DNA from: Paramecium octaurelia
Lineage: Eukaryota > Ciliophora > Oligohymenophorea > Peniculida > Parameciidae
Direction: 5' to 3'
Length of the DNA stretch: 50,264 bases
NCBI GenBank assembly: GCA_905182995.1
Contig: CAJJDP010000058.1
Coordinates: forward strand, 40,793-91,056
Shown here: piece by piece, positions 1-12,524 of the stretch
Layout: each line of letters begins with the position of its first letter
Position numbering within the stretch: position 1 is the first letter of the stretch
The notes under the pieces: model-generated
The model's database searches: none
The model's input: the letters and a program-made list of their open reading frames with translations, nothing else
What the model was told of the DNA's origin: nothing
Made by a program: the position numbers and the translations under genes

Positions 1-293
1 ACTTAGAACATATTCAACAAAGTTCTCTTGAGATTATATTTAAACATTTCTAAATCTTTAATCTTAAACATTTTGCTAAAGCTATCGTTTATACCTAATT
101 ATTTTAAGTTAGACAAAAGATAATTTGCAAAAAAATTATAGATTAATACAATTACTAATAATAATACATATAGTAAATGTTATTGATGATATCTTATTAT
201 AATTTAATGATGTCATTGATTTCTATTATTAATTGATGATCTTTAAATATCAAAGATTAATTATTTATAAATCCTTAATTATATCTAAACTTA
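1..293. other. AT-rich intergenic DNA
   Basis: No coding pattern is visible. The stretch is extremely AT-rich and leads into the start of the TPR gene. No telomeric repeat of the Paramecium type (CCCAAA/CCCCAA) is present, so the left window edge is not a chromosome end. Confidence 0.5.
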
Positions 294-2961
294 ATGGAAA
301 CCTTTAAGTGTAAATAACTTAATCATGAAAATAAAGAAATAATTGGATTTTGTTTTAATCAGAATTGTTAAAATACAACTGAATATTGTTATGAATGTTT
401 ATAAACAAATCATTCAGAACATTTTAATGATTGCATTTAATTCACCAAAATAATTTAATTTATAAATGAATTCATGTAAGTGTAGAATCAATCAAGGAAA
501 TAACTCCAAGAAATGTCTAAGCGACTTTAAAATTATTTAGAATAAAGTTTTAAGAAAATGGATTAGGATATAAAAACATTGAAACAATTAACTTAAAAAC
601 TTTAAAATAAAGATTACTTGACTTTTAAGTCGTAAATTAACATAATCAAACGAATTTATTAAAAGGGAAAAGAAAATGAGTAATGTATCCTTTTTGATTA
701 ATTAGTATAGAATAATAGATATTCAAATTAAATACTATCCTTGATACAATCATATCTGATTAGCTGAAACTATATGATTAAACTAATTTTATTTAATAAA
801 AGATAATATAACTGAAAAATCGAGTGGGATGAAAAATAATTCTAATCAGAGGAATATAGATTGTTCCTCTAAGTATACTGAAGGTATCAATAATTTCATA
901 GTAAATTAGGCTTTTACTTACATAATTAAGAGAAATACTAAGAAGCTATTGAGTACTTCGACTAAGCTATTGAAATTAATCCCAAAAATAGTTTGCCATG
1001 GTATTATAAAGGTAAGTATGGTTAAAGTAGTTTTATTTAGGTTTCTCATTAAAATTTACAGAAATACTAAGAAGCTATTTTTTGTTATGAAAAAGCTATT
1101 GCAATTTATCCTATGTTTGATCTCCCATGGAATAATAAAGGTAATTATTTTTAAAGTAGTATTATTCAGGTTTAGTATTATCCAAATTCCAGAAATACTA
1201 AGAAGCTATTTTGTGTTATGACTAAGCTATTGCAATTAACCCTAAATGTAATATGACATGGAATAATAAAGGTTAGTATTTTTAATATTATTATTTAGGC
1301 AAAGCATTACACAATTTGCAGAAATACTAAGAAGCTATTGAATGCTATGATAAATCCATTGCAATTAATCCCAAATGTAATATGACAAGGAATAATAAAG
1401 GTAATTATTTTCAAGTATTATTATTTAGGTTTAGCGTTATAAAAATTACAGAAATATTAAGAAGCTATTTTGTCTTATGAAAAATCTATCTCAATTTATC
1501 CCATGTTTTATATACCATGGATTAATAAAGGTAATTATTTTTGGATTTATTATTATTATTTAGTTATAGCATTATACAATATCCAGAAATACTAAGAAGC
1601 TATTGTGTCTTATGAAAAACTTATAGCAATTAATCCGAAATAAAGTGTGGCATGGAATAATAAGGTAATTATTTTTAAGATATTATTATTTAGGTTTAGC
1701 TTTAAACAAATTACAGAAATATTAAGAGGCTATTTTGTCTTATGAAAGAGCTATTGAAATTAATCCAAAAGCTTATAATGGATGGAATAATAAAGGCAAT
1801 TATTTTAAAATATCATTATTTAGGTTTAGCTTTATACAATTAACAGAAATTTCAAAAAGCTATTTTGTGTTATGAAAATACTATTGCGATTAATTCCAAA
1901 TATCATATTCCATGGAAACCTAAATAATATTTTGATAACTATTATTTAGGTTTAATACTATACAATATACAGAAATATTAAGAAGCTATTTTGTGTTTTG
2001 ATAACGCTATTGCAATTAATCCCAAATATGATCAGGCATGGAATAATAAAGGTTATTATTATTTTAAGCATTATTATTAGGTTTAGTACTATAAAAATTA
2101 TAGCATTACGAGGAAGCAATTTTGGCTTATGAAAACGCTATTGCAATCAATCCAAAAACTGATATAGGATAGAATAATAAAGGTAATTATAATTAAATAT
2201 TATTATTATCTAGGTTTAGCATTACACAATTTACAGAAATATTAAGAAGCTATTTTGTGTTACAACAAAGTTATTGCCATTAATCCCAAATTTTATATAT
2301 CATGGAATAATAAAGGTAATTGATTTTAAAGTATGTTTGTTTAGGATTTACCTTATACAATATCCAGAAATACTAAGAAGCTATTTTATGTTATGATAAA
2401 GCCATTGCAATTAATCCTAATTATGCTCTGGTATGGAATAATAAAGGTAATTATATTTTTAAGTGTCATTCTTTAGGTTCAGCATTACACAATTTACAGA
2501 AATACTAAGAGGCTATTGAATGTTATCACAAAGCTATTGTAATTAATCCCAAATATGACATGGCATGGAACAATAAAGGTAGTTATTTATCAAATTTCAT
2601 TATAATTTAGGCTAATCATTATTAAATTTACAAAAATACGAGGCAGCTATTGAGTGTTACGACAAAGCTATTGAGATTAATCAACATTATGATGTTGCTT
2701 TGAGTAATAAAGGTAGATTGAAACTTAATATCAATTAGGCTTTGCATTACATCAATTAAATAAATATGTAGAGGCAATATTATGTTATGATTAAGCAATT
2801 TCTATTTGTATCAATCCACTAAGGTTAAAAAGAAAAGGTAAATCATTTTATTTAATTTATATTTAGCTGATTCATTATTTGAATAAGGAAAAACAAATGA
2901 AGCCAAGCAGTTTTACATAGCTGCGTTGGAATAAGGATCAAATGAGTTATAAAAGTTATGA
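294..2961 (+). pseudogene. Decayed zinc-finger/TPR repeat gene (about 15 TPR units, one exon each)
   Basis: The start at 294 gives an N-terminal Cys/His cluster (motifs CFNQNC, CYEC and NHSEHFNDC, resembling a B-box), then a Gln/Lys-rich helical linker. The same order, with clear similarity, is seen in the gene at 39261. A 26-nt intron (685-710, GTA...TAG) restores the frame. From about 925 on, a unit of roughly 130 bp repeats about 15 times: a 34-codon TPR exon (consensus KYQEAI.CY..AI.INP...WNNKG) followed by an intron of 25-30 nt inserted after the first base of a Gly codon. The end TGA at 2959-2961 matches the C-terminal unit of the 39261 gene. Several units are damaged. The linker has a frameshift near 810-835, the unit near 1040 is two bases short after its intron, the unit near 1655 lost one A before its intron, and the unit near 1915 lost its exon end. 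A TPR scaffold role is known for the family; this copy is probably non-functional, though sequencing errors could mimic some of the breaks. Confidence 0.65.
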
Positions 2962-3989
2962 GGCATCATTTGTTTATCATAAATTTTTTAAAATTATCTT
3001 ATTTATTTAATCTTTACAAGTATTAATTTGAATATATTTCTATTACCAAAATGCTATATAAAATTTTATTATTAATTTATAGTTTAAGTAATTTTTTTCT
3101 CTAATAAAAATATCTTGTGAATATTAATAAACTTAATAACAAATGTATTTTATCTTATCCGAAATAAAAATCCAAATATTTTATCAATATCTTCTCCCAT
3201 TTGTATATAACCATAAAATAAAAAACCAAATACATTATTTGGTATTTCCTTTTTAATTATTAAAAAAAAAGTATATTTTTAATATTTGTCCGCAACCTTT
3301 ATAATATGTTCAATCGCCATTCCTAAAAGTTCATTAATAGCTGTCCCCTGACATTAGTTCAGTTTAATTACAAAATATATGTTTGATCTTATCTAAATTT
3401 TATAACAATTAATATGATAATAATACAAATTTTGTCACCTTTCTAGTAATCATGTAAATTTTAATTACTTAAGTATTTTATATCTTGAACTGGAGGTTTC
3501 CTCATTTCTTGCATCTAATCATAATAGCATCGAAAACTAAATTTTGAACTAAATTTTGAACTAAATTTTCTCATTCTCTTCATCTTATGAATAGGTTAGC
3601 AAATATGAACTTTAACAACTCAATCTTCTTGCTCTACATCCTTTGAGCCATTAATTGCATGCCCTGATAATTAATTTTTTAAGTATTTCTACTTTTGTCT
3701 ATTAAAATAAATCACCGTTATATTTTTCATTTCAGGGTCGACATCCTTCCATAATTTAAAAATGATTTCTTTGAGTTTGACTATAAAGATTTCCCTTACC
3801 ATCATTAATTAATTTCAAAATGAAAATATTATATCCACAAATGACTATAATTTAGGGCCAACTAATTTTTTGTATTGTAGTCTGAAAATATAGCTCATAA
3901 AGTTAACCCTGTTACTTTTAAAATTTGAGAAGAACAAAAATTATGACTTTATCCTCTAAAAAAGTTTCGCAAAAAAGAGAACTGTAATT
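2962..3989. other. Intergenic DNA with a weak minus-strand coding remnant
   Basis: About 1 kb without a supportable gene. On the minus strand, roughly 3830 to 3330, a frame reads through with one internal TGA and contains LKEIIFKLWKDVDPEMK and a Lys/Gln-rich continuation. It could be the residue of a gene, but I do not recognise it. An in-frame 12-bp tandem repeat lies inside it. Confidence 0.3.
3537..3569. repeat. 12-bp tandem repeat, 2.75 copies
   Basis: The unit ctaaattttgaa occurs twice in full (3537-3548, 3549-3560) and a third time in part (to 3569). On the minus strand it would add Ser-Ser-Lys-Phe units to the weak open frame there, without a frameshift. Confidence 0.8.
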
Positions 3990-4950
3990 GTATTTAGGGA
4001 ATTATAATATTGTAAACTCAGGCTATAAATAAATATTAAAATATGGGAGGCTAGGGAATTTACAATTAATATTTTAAAAAGATATTCGTAAGGATATTAT
4101 AGAAACTTTTTGTTATATCTAGTATTGCATAGAAAATAGATTTTTTCCAGCTTGAAAAAGTGTTAAGACGATAGAAAACCTTATGATCTCTTTTATGCTG
4201 TTCATAAATTAAATAACTTGATTGGATTCATTGAAAGTAAAACTTAAAAAAGAGAAAATTTAATTGATAGCCTTGATAAATAGGTAGAAATTAAGTATAA
4301 TAAAGTTGAGAATAAGAGAAAATAAGTAGTATAAAAGGAAAAATTGATAAATTTGGGCGTGGCATATAATGATGATATGTAATGAATAGAATACAATCAA
4401 TCAATTTCTAAAAAAATTCTTGAATAAATAGGAAAATTTAACCTGTCCATAAAAATAACTAAATTTAAACTAAATGAATATTAAATTCTTAATAGATTGA
4501 TTATGATCTTCTGAAATCATCAACAGAATAATATGATATTAGTAATCTTAGTTCTATCATTTTTAGGTTAAGATTTTATAGAAGGATTAGTAAATTTATT
4601 TTATCATGGACTTATAAGGGAATTTCGGCTAAGCCTCAAAAAATTAGATATTACAAGAGAATATAAAAATAGAGAAGAATAAATTCATACCGTAGTAGGA
4701 GGCCACTTTTCGAAATGTGAAGCATAGCTAGAGGGGACGTGAAATCCATGAAAAACAATGTAACATTCATTTTAAAATATTTTCTAACGATCTAATGGGA
4801 GAGGCAGGGAACTGGACCCAAAAGATGGAAAAAGTCGAGAAACTCTATTCACAAACATGTTATGCATTTGGGAAAAATAAAGAGTATCGCAAAAAGAAGC
4901 AGGTGACTAGTTCAATCTGAAAGCATCCCTTTGAAGTAAAACGAAAAAAA
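3990..4950 (+). pseudogene. Possible remnant of a MORN-type gene
   Basis: Around 4180-4385 a plus-strand frame encodes a charged, helix-prone segment (for example LIDSLDKQVEIKYNKVENKR) ending at a TGA. It resembles in character the coiled region that precedes MORN-type repeats in the 45275-47648 gene. Farther on, around 4695-4830, short pieces such as GGHFSKC and a Gly-rich NGRGREL-like segment recall degenerate MORN units, but in shifting frames with TGA stops. The assignment rests on weak resemblance only, and no intact product is possible. Confidence 0.3.
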
Positions 4951-5559
4951 CTCTAATAATTAATGAGATAACATATAATTTAATTTAATTTTTAATGAAA
5001 CTAGAGAGTCTAATCTGTATTAACAATAAAATCTTTAATTTTATAATTGTATTTGCTATTCAATTCTCTATCTAATAATAACAAATAGAGATGATATCAT
5101 AATTGTATTTTTATTTTAAGATAATTGGCTACAATAGATCTGTAATTGCCAAAGTAACTTAGATCCCAAGTTGTATTTCCACCTTTAGGTAACTCATGGA
5201 AGGAAATCTAGGCTTTTTTTAGGAATGAAAATAATTGTCTAAAAGCAGATTATAATTGTTGAATCTACCATACTGGATGAAATTATTAATGGGTAAATCC
5301 AAAATATAATACTGAAAAGTAGATTATGCTAAGCTTTATTGGGTGGTACTATTTTACGAAACAATATGGACTCTCGTCCTACTAAAAAATCTCTTAATTG
5401 ATATTCTAATGCATAAAAAAGTTGAAAAGTAGTTATAGAAATGATTAGTGGAGAGGTTTAGAATAGAAAAATAGACTCAATAATAGGAATTAAAGAGTAT
5501 AGAAAAGAAATGATCTTAATTAAATTAATTATTTTGATTGTAATCGTATTTCAAATATT
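4951..5559. other. AT-rich intergenic DNA
   Basis: I see no convincing coding or structural signal between the remnant above and the stop codon of the VWA gene. Confidence 0.4.
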
Positions 5560-8265
5560 TCAATTCCTAAAAAATTTTCCATAATCTGAAATGCATTCTG
5601 TTTTTATCTAAAAATAATTTACTCCTTTCTTTTATAAGTAATTTATGGCTTTATTATAAATTAATTACCAGGAGCTCTTAAAACCCTGACAAAATAACTC
5701 TAAATAAAAAAGAGAAACCACTGTTGACCAACAAGGATCATCTATATGATATTTATTATCTATTTTGCCTAATTTTAGTTATTCTTCAATATGAATTTCT
5801 AAAAGGAAACAACCGTTTGCCTATATGCAGTCAATTAATTCAAGATATGATAGCTTTTGCGTATCCTCATAAATAATTTTAGGCCTTAGAAAGCATTAGA
5901 TACTTTATTTGGGAAGAAATTTATTGGGCTATTTTTAATCCTTTTTTAATGATTCAGATGAATTCATGCGTAATTCTAAACCTTATCTTTAAATTAAGCA
6001 ACAGGGTTGTTCTAAATCTATACCTACATTTGAGTAATTGCATAGTTCTAAATCCTCATTTTCAATTGAGCAATTTTAGTAATAATCTCTACTAATATCC
6101 GATTTCATTCTCGAACATCTAGCACTTTTTTTTCCAATTTTTTTTATTTGATTTTGACAATCATATGATTTCTGTACTAATTTTGTTTTACATCTTTTTG
6201 TAGGGTAATCATCATCATCATAATCATCTTCATATTGTCTTTTTTCAATCGCAAGCTTTTTCTTGATCAATTTTTAAAGATTTTTTTCATCCTAACAAAC
6301 TTCGCATATAAATGCTGTTTTAGAACATAGAATTTGATTCTACAATGATAAATTTATGATATCCAAATCTTTGATGCACTTTTAATTGATCATTACCGTA
6401 TCCATTTTTTTGGTTTATTGTGAGACTGATTTTTCATAATACCGTATCAATCTGTGAGCAGCCATTTTATGGAAATATTCATTCTCTATGGAGCTTTTAA
6501 GATTCATTTTCACTTCAAATGAGATTTTTTTATTCATTTGTGGATCATAGCAGTTAATTTTGAATTCTAAATTTTCCTTTTTATGCTTCTTTGAAAATAA
6601 TATTTGTAAGGTTAATTCTTAATTCTTTTTTAATTAAGTTATTGATTTTGGATCAGGAATAATTTGTGAAACTTTGTCTATATTATGTTCTAATGCGAAT
6701 CCCTTTAAGTACTAAGTTAGGGAATCTTCTAATAAATCAATGACTTTCGAATTAATATCCTCATTATCTCCTACTAATTAACATTTCCCATTTCCAACTT
6801 CAGCTAATCTCTATACTAAATATTCACTGCAATTATTCCCAATACCTAATGTATAAATACGAGTTTCAGGTCTCTGGTTTTCTTAAACTAATTCAAGGAT
6901 TCGGTTTGGTGAATCCTCGCCATCTGTTAGTAAAAAGGCATTTATAGTTTCTGGGTAATCTTTGATTTTTTAATAATTGTCATCATAAATGCCCTAGACC
7001 AATGCCTTAAAGATATCAGTTCCACCCAAATCTGCATCCATTTCTTGAACTTATTATATTGCCTAATTTAATGTTTGTTAATTGTATGCTTATGGAATGT
7101 TAAACATTTTTCTAATATCACTACCAAATGAAATTATGTTAAAAGAACAATCTTCTGGAAGGCTCTTCAAAAATAGTATTAGAGATTGCTTAGCCTTTTG
7201 AATTCTAACTCCTCCCATAGAACCACTACGATCAATAAAAAAAATATAACTGCCCTTTAATATCTTTGACTGTGAAGGTAAGTTTAAGCCATTTAAATAT
7301 GATTGATAAGCATCATCTATTGGAAATTCATTGAATTTTGGAATGAGGGTCAAAGTAGCGCAATATTTGATATGTTATAAAGCGTCATTGTTTGTATGAC
7401 TTAGCATTGAAAAAGGAGTATTAATTTCATTTGATGAAAATAATAATTCAAACTTTTTATTTGGTTCCATATTTTCTGGATCATTCATATTTAAAGTAAT
7501 AATCAATTACTAAATCGGAGTTTACAAATCAATTTATTTCTCTTTCCTATCGTTATTATAATTCAACATTATGGAGTGTGTTGGAGACTTAGCATACGTA
7601 ATAGGTTTTTCCATGTTAATATTTATAGTAATGATTTACTTGTAATTTAAATTAATGGCTTTTGTGTCAACATACTGTTTCACAAAAGAGTATTATTAAG
7701 CATAATCTTAAGAAATATTCTCTAATTCCTTAACTGTTAAATAACTTACATCAACCATTGGTGATAATTCTAATTTCCAAAATTAATTCAGAAAAACCTA
7801 TAAAGGTTATATGTATTCAAATTAAATCTTTAAAGATTTACCAGGACTTAAACAACCAATTTTTACTTTTTTAATATTTGATATTTTTGAATCCTCTTCG
7901 CTTAGAACCATTGTCTTTCCTTCATTTATTCCCTTTTGATATTCTATTTTTGCCTCCTCTAATTCTTTTATTACTCCATAAACTTTTTAATCTCCAAGTT
8001 CTACAATCATCTTAGTTACAGCAGAGTTTTGATCTATTGTAAATAGGTATTCTAATTCGCATTGATCTTTGTTTTACTCAGTTGAATAAATTTGATCAAT
8101 CTGCACAACTGCCACACCAGGTTTGATATTAACAGTATATTAAACTTAAGTTAATTCAATAGGAAATTTTGTCTAAATATTGTAACAAATCATTATTGGG
8201 TGTGCTTGTTTCTTTATTTTTGTTTTTCTAATATTTTTGATCTCATCTATTTGAGGATTAAACAT
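5560..8265 (-). CDS. VIT and VWA domain protein, 901 aa, single exon
   Basis: The frame runs from ATG at 8265 to TGA at 5560-5562, exactly 902 codons with TAA/TAG as Gln and no intron. Residues about 30-170 have the features of a VIT (vault/inter-alpha-trypsin) domain, including the C-terminal GxxxELEEAKIEYQKGINEGK pattern. A von Willebrand A domain follows with a complete metal-binding MIDAS site: DRSGSMGG (Asp345, Ser347, Ser349), the Thr416 of GGTDIF and Asp448 of LLTDGED. An acidic YEDDYDDDDY patch lies near residue 680, and a Cys-containing C-terminal region ends in a Trp/Leu-rich segment like the tail of other VIT-VWA proteins. There is no signal peptide, so a cytosolic protein-protein interaction role dependent on Mg2+ or Ca2+ is likely. 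The family is common in ciliates; the binding partner is unknown. All catalytic-type residues are present, so it looks functional. Confidence 0.92.
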
Positions 8266-8779
8266 TTAAATTGTTTTTTTATTAATTATATGATATGAGG
8301 GAGAATAATATTTAAATCCCAATGAATCGCGATTTCTGGTGTTATATTTTATGAATTAGTCAAACAGAATAATTTAAAAATATAAATTTTAAAATAGGGA
8401 GAAACTTAGGATATAATGATAAAATTATAAAACATAAGTAAATTATATAAGAATATATATATAATTAAAAATTTTCTAATTATAAAACCTTAATTTGTTT
8501 TCATAGTCATATTGAACAGGATAGATCTAGAATAATACTTATTGTGATAATACGATGCTAATGGCTGTTTATGATATATAAATATCTATTGATTTTCTTT
8601 AATCAATATATTTAGCTATTGCTATGTCAGCCAAATGTTTATTTTTAACTACTAGTAAAGTTGTTTTTATCTTTTTTTATGAGAATGTCCCTTTTTTTTG
8701 TTGTCCACTATTTCCTTATCATTACTAAATCTTCTTAACTCATTATTAAAATACATTTATTTATAATTAATTCTATTCA
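8266..8779. other. Upstream region of the VWA gene
   Basis: Very AT-rich, with no coding pattern I can support. It presumably contains the promoter of the minus-strand VWA gene starting at 8265. The minus strand stays open over a long stretch, but with TGA as the only stop this is not unusual. Confidence 0.35.
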
Positions 8780-9175
8780 TAGCTTTTTCTTAAATTTTTT
8801 ATTCTTTAATTTTACACTCCTTTGATACTATCCATTTTAATGTTACTTCAACACGACTAATATACTATTCTTGGCACTAACAATATAACTCATCCGTTTT
8901 AATCCATATGCAGTCCTTAACTCTTAAATGTATGTTTCACCATCTCTTTATGAAATAGTACCTTAGAATATTTACAGATTTCTATTTTCGTAGCTATCAT
9001 ATGCATCCTCCTTCATAAATTACGTGATATGTTAATTACTAAATATGTTCTAAGATAAATCTATGTCTTTATTTTTAATTCCTTGCATTTACCAATCCTC
9101 ATTCCTTTATCATCATATTGGCCTTCTTAGCTAGCTAATGATTTTATATGAACTTTACAAAGATAGAAAAATTTG
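8780..9175 (-). pseudogene. MORN-type gene fragment
   Basis: On the minus strand, around 9175-9010, the frame reads EGQYDDKGMRIGKCKELK, close to the Paramecium MORN-type unit (GGxYDexGxKxGKWxEL) that is much clearer at 45275-47648. It ends in TGA. A second frame to the left (to about 8780) contains GETYIQELRTAYGLKR but no recognisable domain. No start codon or intact array remains, so it is a broken relic. Confidence 0.45.
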
Positions 9176-10401
9176 TCCTCTGCTATAAAGCTTCTCTTGT
9201 TTGACAAGTTATATTGAGATTATTAGCAATGAAGTAGACTTTCTGTATATAGACAAGGAGTTTCTGATACATTAGATTTGATGCCTTATGTTCCAGTCCA
9301 CCTTTGATATTTTTAATTCTAAGTAGGTAATTAATAAATTAATCAGCGAATCCTGTCTCTTGTAAGGACAAAGAGATAAAGAATAAACCCAACTGTCTCC
9401 ATTATGAACTATGTCTAATAAACATTATTATTTTGGTTCCTCATTTTATGGCTTTATTGGATTAAAAAACCTAATTAGATACGTTTATAAGCCCAAGAAT
9501 TTGGCAAATTGGAGGCCATTATATATTAAGGGAGATTTTGACAGCTTTTTGATATCTAAAGGCTTAATGTTAAATAAAAGGAAGAAAAATATACCTATTA
9601 AAATTTAGAAGGCATATAATATACACTAACGCATCACTTTGTTTTTTTAGATTGGAATATGTCGGTTATTTAAGAAAATAGATAATCCAAAATACTACTG
9701 ATATATTTATTTACTCAAATTATCCACTAATTTAATCTTGAATTTCCTTTCCAATTAAATATCACCTTTTATTTGATGCATTTATTTTTACCACTATTTC
9801 AAATATATGGCATTTATTTGAATTATTTACTTTATTTTCTTTATCACCATACTTCGCCATATATTTTACAATTTCTTTATTCACTTTAATTAATGAAATT
9901 TCATATTTCCTATATTTTTTATTTTTCAAAATGAACAAGCTTCAACCTATATTTTTATACTATAATTTGATCGGATTCAATTATTTTATTATACTCAAAA
10001 GCTATTCGTCATCTCTTTGACATGGTAAATGTTGTTTAGAAAATAATCATAAATATTTCGGACAAGACTAATCCATTTCGACCTTCATGATAATTTCTTA
10101 TTTTATGTACTTACTGACTTTTATTCAATTTGCAAAAATATTTTTTCTCAATTTTAGTGCATATTTATTAGTTGCCAATAAAAAAATATATTTTTGGGTC
10201 TTAAATATTTTATTAATATTTATCCAAATTTAAATAAAACTGTGATTGAAAAAAATTTCTTAAATCTTAGAAAGAAATATTCTAAGTCAATTTTATGAAT
10301 GCAAATGTTTCCTTAAAAACGAATAAAATTGGCTTATTTATTTTTCATATTTTTAGTTTTTATCTAGCAGATCTTGTTCTAGAAAGATTTTTAAAAATTG
10401 A
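9176..10401. other. Non-coding AT-rich region
   Basis: About 1.2 kb without a supportable gene. A plus-strand frame starting at ATG 9411 runs to about 9608 only under the standard code, has no recognisable domain and no neighbouring exons. Confidence 0.35.
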
Positions 10402-10812
10402 GTTAACGTTGGATAGCCAAGTCAATAAGAAAAAAGTACAAGAGCCCAACTATACGAAGAACTTCAGAAATTCTATGATCAACAAAAAAATTACCTTGTA
10501 ACCTTACCAAGACCAACCACAGGACAAAAACGGTTATCCAACATATTACACTTTGAATTCAGATGCGGAAAGTTTACACAATTCTAAGACAGCGAGAATC
10601 TCTTTGGAATCACAAATTTGGAGGTAAATTAAATATATGGATAATGGTCGATATAGATATATGAAATACTTTAAAAGAACTCATGTATAAGTTAAAATTT
10701 TTCAGCATTAAATGGGTTAACTTATATGTAGATGGCGGCCATCTTTTTTGATAATTTATAACAACCTTAATAGTTTTTTTTGTTAATTGATTATTTCATA
10801 ATTAGAATTTGA
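10402..10812 (+). pseudogene. Gene fragment of unknown family
   Basis: The 137-codon frame lies between two TGA codons and has protein-like composition, including AQLYEELQKFYDQQKNYLV and LPRPTTGQKRLSNIL, with a base composition richer in GC than the surroundings (about 10400-10620). There is no ATG in frame and no intron with a clear upstream exon. After about 10630 the frame becomes low-complexity AT-rich sequence. I do not recognise the family. It is most likely the surviving part of a decayed gene. Confidence 0.4.
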
Positions 10813-11325
10813 GAAACTACTTATTTCCTAAGGTTAGTTTAAAACAAACAAATTTTGATTATTTTTTGTTAATAAGCCATATGATTTATAATTTACATAA
10901 ACATTAGAATAAAATTAATGGTATTTGATTATTATTGAAAGGAAAAATATTTCGCTGGCATTGATGTTTTGGTCATTCAAGAAAAATTATATAAAATATA
11001 GGGAGAAGTAAAAATGAGTGCCCTAATAATTGAATAATTATTCTTTCTAGATTTATCAATAGGAAACAAAATTGAAGATCAAGTAGGGAATAACATTAGA
11101 ATTAAGTTGTAGATATAGAGTGAGAATAAATCAAATATAAAAATTGGTTTATAATAATTGTATATAATTAATGAATCAAGCAGTTCAAATTCTCATTTTA
11201 TTTGTATTGCCTATTTTATTTCAGATTTAACTTGTTTCATTCATTAAAGTAATAAGATATTTTTTCTGATTCTAAATCTAAGATTTAAAAGAAATAATTA
11301 GAACTTCAATATTAATTAAATAAAA
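10813..11325. other. Intergenic region upstream of the Cys/His-finger gene
   Basis: AT-rich and without a coding pattern. It should hold the promoter of the gene that starts at 11326. I see no specific element. Confidence 0.35.
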
Positions 11326-12524
11326 ATGAATTGCACCTATCACGCTAAGAGTCAGATATCATGCATTTGTGTAGCTCCTCATAAATGTTAATGTAAAAGG
11401 AAACTGTGTGCTCAATGTATTTACGAACACGGAGTTGACGCCAAACAAGCAGTTCCAATAAATATATTTCAAGAACTACTTTTAGTTAAATTAAATGAAT
11501 ATAAACTTGATGAAACTTCTGAATTAATAAAATAGAAATTGAATTTTAAATCAATGCTGTCTGAAACTTTAAGTGCCATGAAAAATATTTGGGAATAATT
11601 ATAAGAAACAATTACATAAATATTCGATATGATTGAGATATAAAATAAATTATATTTGAATATTGTAAATGAGAATGCCAATATTGCAGAATCATCAGAG
11701 ACTCACTTAGAAGCATTAGTACGGATTTTCTAAGGAGAAACATTAAAAAATTGGACTAATTAAAAAAATTCATATTTGAAATAGTTGGATAAGGTGAAGG
11801 ATTGGTGGAGTTAAGAAATTAAGGCGTTTAATGAAAAGATGAAGAAGTAAATGAAAGAATTTCTAAATTCAAATAAGTAATTAATTCTAAATCTATTTTA
11901 GGAATCCACCAGTCCAAAAATAAGAATAAGTTTAAAATTCAGATACATTAGCTAGTAAAAACACTTTTACTTTTTCTAAAATTTATAAATACCCTTCTTG
12001 TGAAGTATCATAAAATGGAAGGATGTATTATAATAACGCTCTATTTTATTCATGTTTATGCGATTAAGCTATTCCTTAATTTGGCATAGTGAGATTTGCT
12101 TTTTTTATACATAATGTCATTAATGATCAGACTATGGTTGGAATAGGAGCAAGAGAAATAATTTCTAAGAACGGGTATCTAAATTTACAGGATGCAGGTA
12201 AAGGGTAAAGAAAACATATTTATTTAGGGCCTATCTTATAATGAGTAGTGGCTATTGTTTTAGTCATCATCAACAAGAGAAATATCATGCTAGCATTCCA
12301 TTCAAATTTACTAATAATGATATTATTATTATAGAAGTTGTGATTTAATAAAAGTACATTAAATGGATAAAAAAATCTACTAAATAATCTTATGTAAGTT
12401 TAATCTGAAGATTTAGCTCCTTGAAATTAATCCAAATTACCAGTATTATCCTTGTATTAATGGTCCAGGAAAAGTAGAAATTATGGATGATATAAGTCTA
12501 GAAAAATAATAATATAATTGTTGA
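11326..12524 (+). CDS. Cys/His zinc-finger, coiled-coil and SPRY-like protein, 375 aa, four exons
   Basis: Exons are 11326-11876, 11902-12204, 12228-12393 and 12417-12524. The introns are 25, 23 and 23 nt, all GTA...TAG, and their removal gives exactly 376 codons ending in TGA. The N-terminus (MNCTYH, CICVAPHKCQC, LCAQCIYEHG) places Cys and His like a B-box zinc finger. Residues about 50-190 are charged and helical, as in a coiled coil. The last third resembles a SPRY/B30.2-type fold: an F.FTNNDIIIIEV strand, YIKW, then YYPCI and a closing KVEIMDD. B-box, coiled coil and SPRY is the order of TRIM proteins, but no RING finger is present, so ubiquitin-ligase activity is not implied. The start is supported by the finger beginning at residue 3, as in the MORN-type gene at 47648. 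It ends tail-to-tail with the WD40 pseudogene. The SPRY assignment is by pattern only. Confidence 0.82.
11877..11901 (+). other. Spliceosomal intron, 25 nt
   Basis: It starts GTAATT and ends TTTTAG. Without its removal the frame hits TGA soon afterwards (near 12000); with removal the frame continues through the SPRY-like part. Confidence 0.85.
12205..12227 (+). other. Spliceosomal intron, 23 nt
   Basis: GTAAAG...TTTAG. Removal joins the glycine-rich AGKG to AYLIMSSGYCF in frame. Confidence 0.85.

Noticed and set aside
9411..9608. Short plus-strand frame with NWRP and FDSF, faintly like reverse transcriptase
   Set aside because: The motif order and spacing do not fit, there is no YxDD box nearby and the frame is short.
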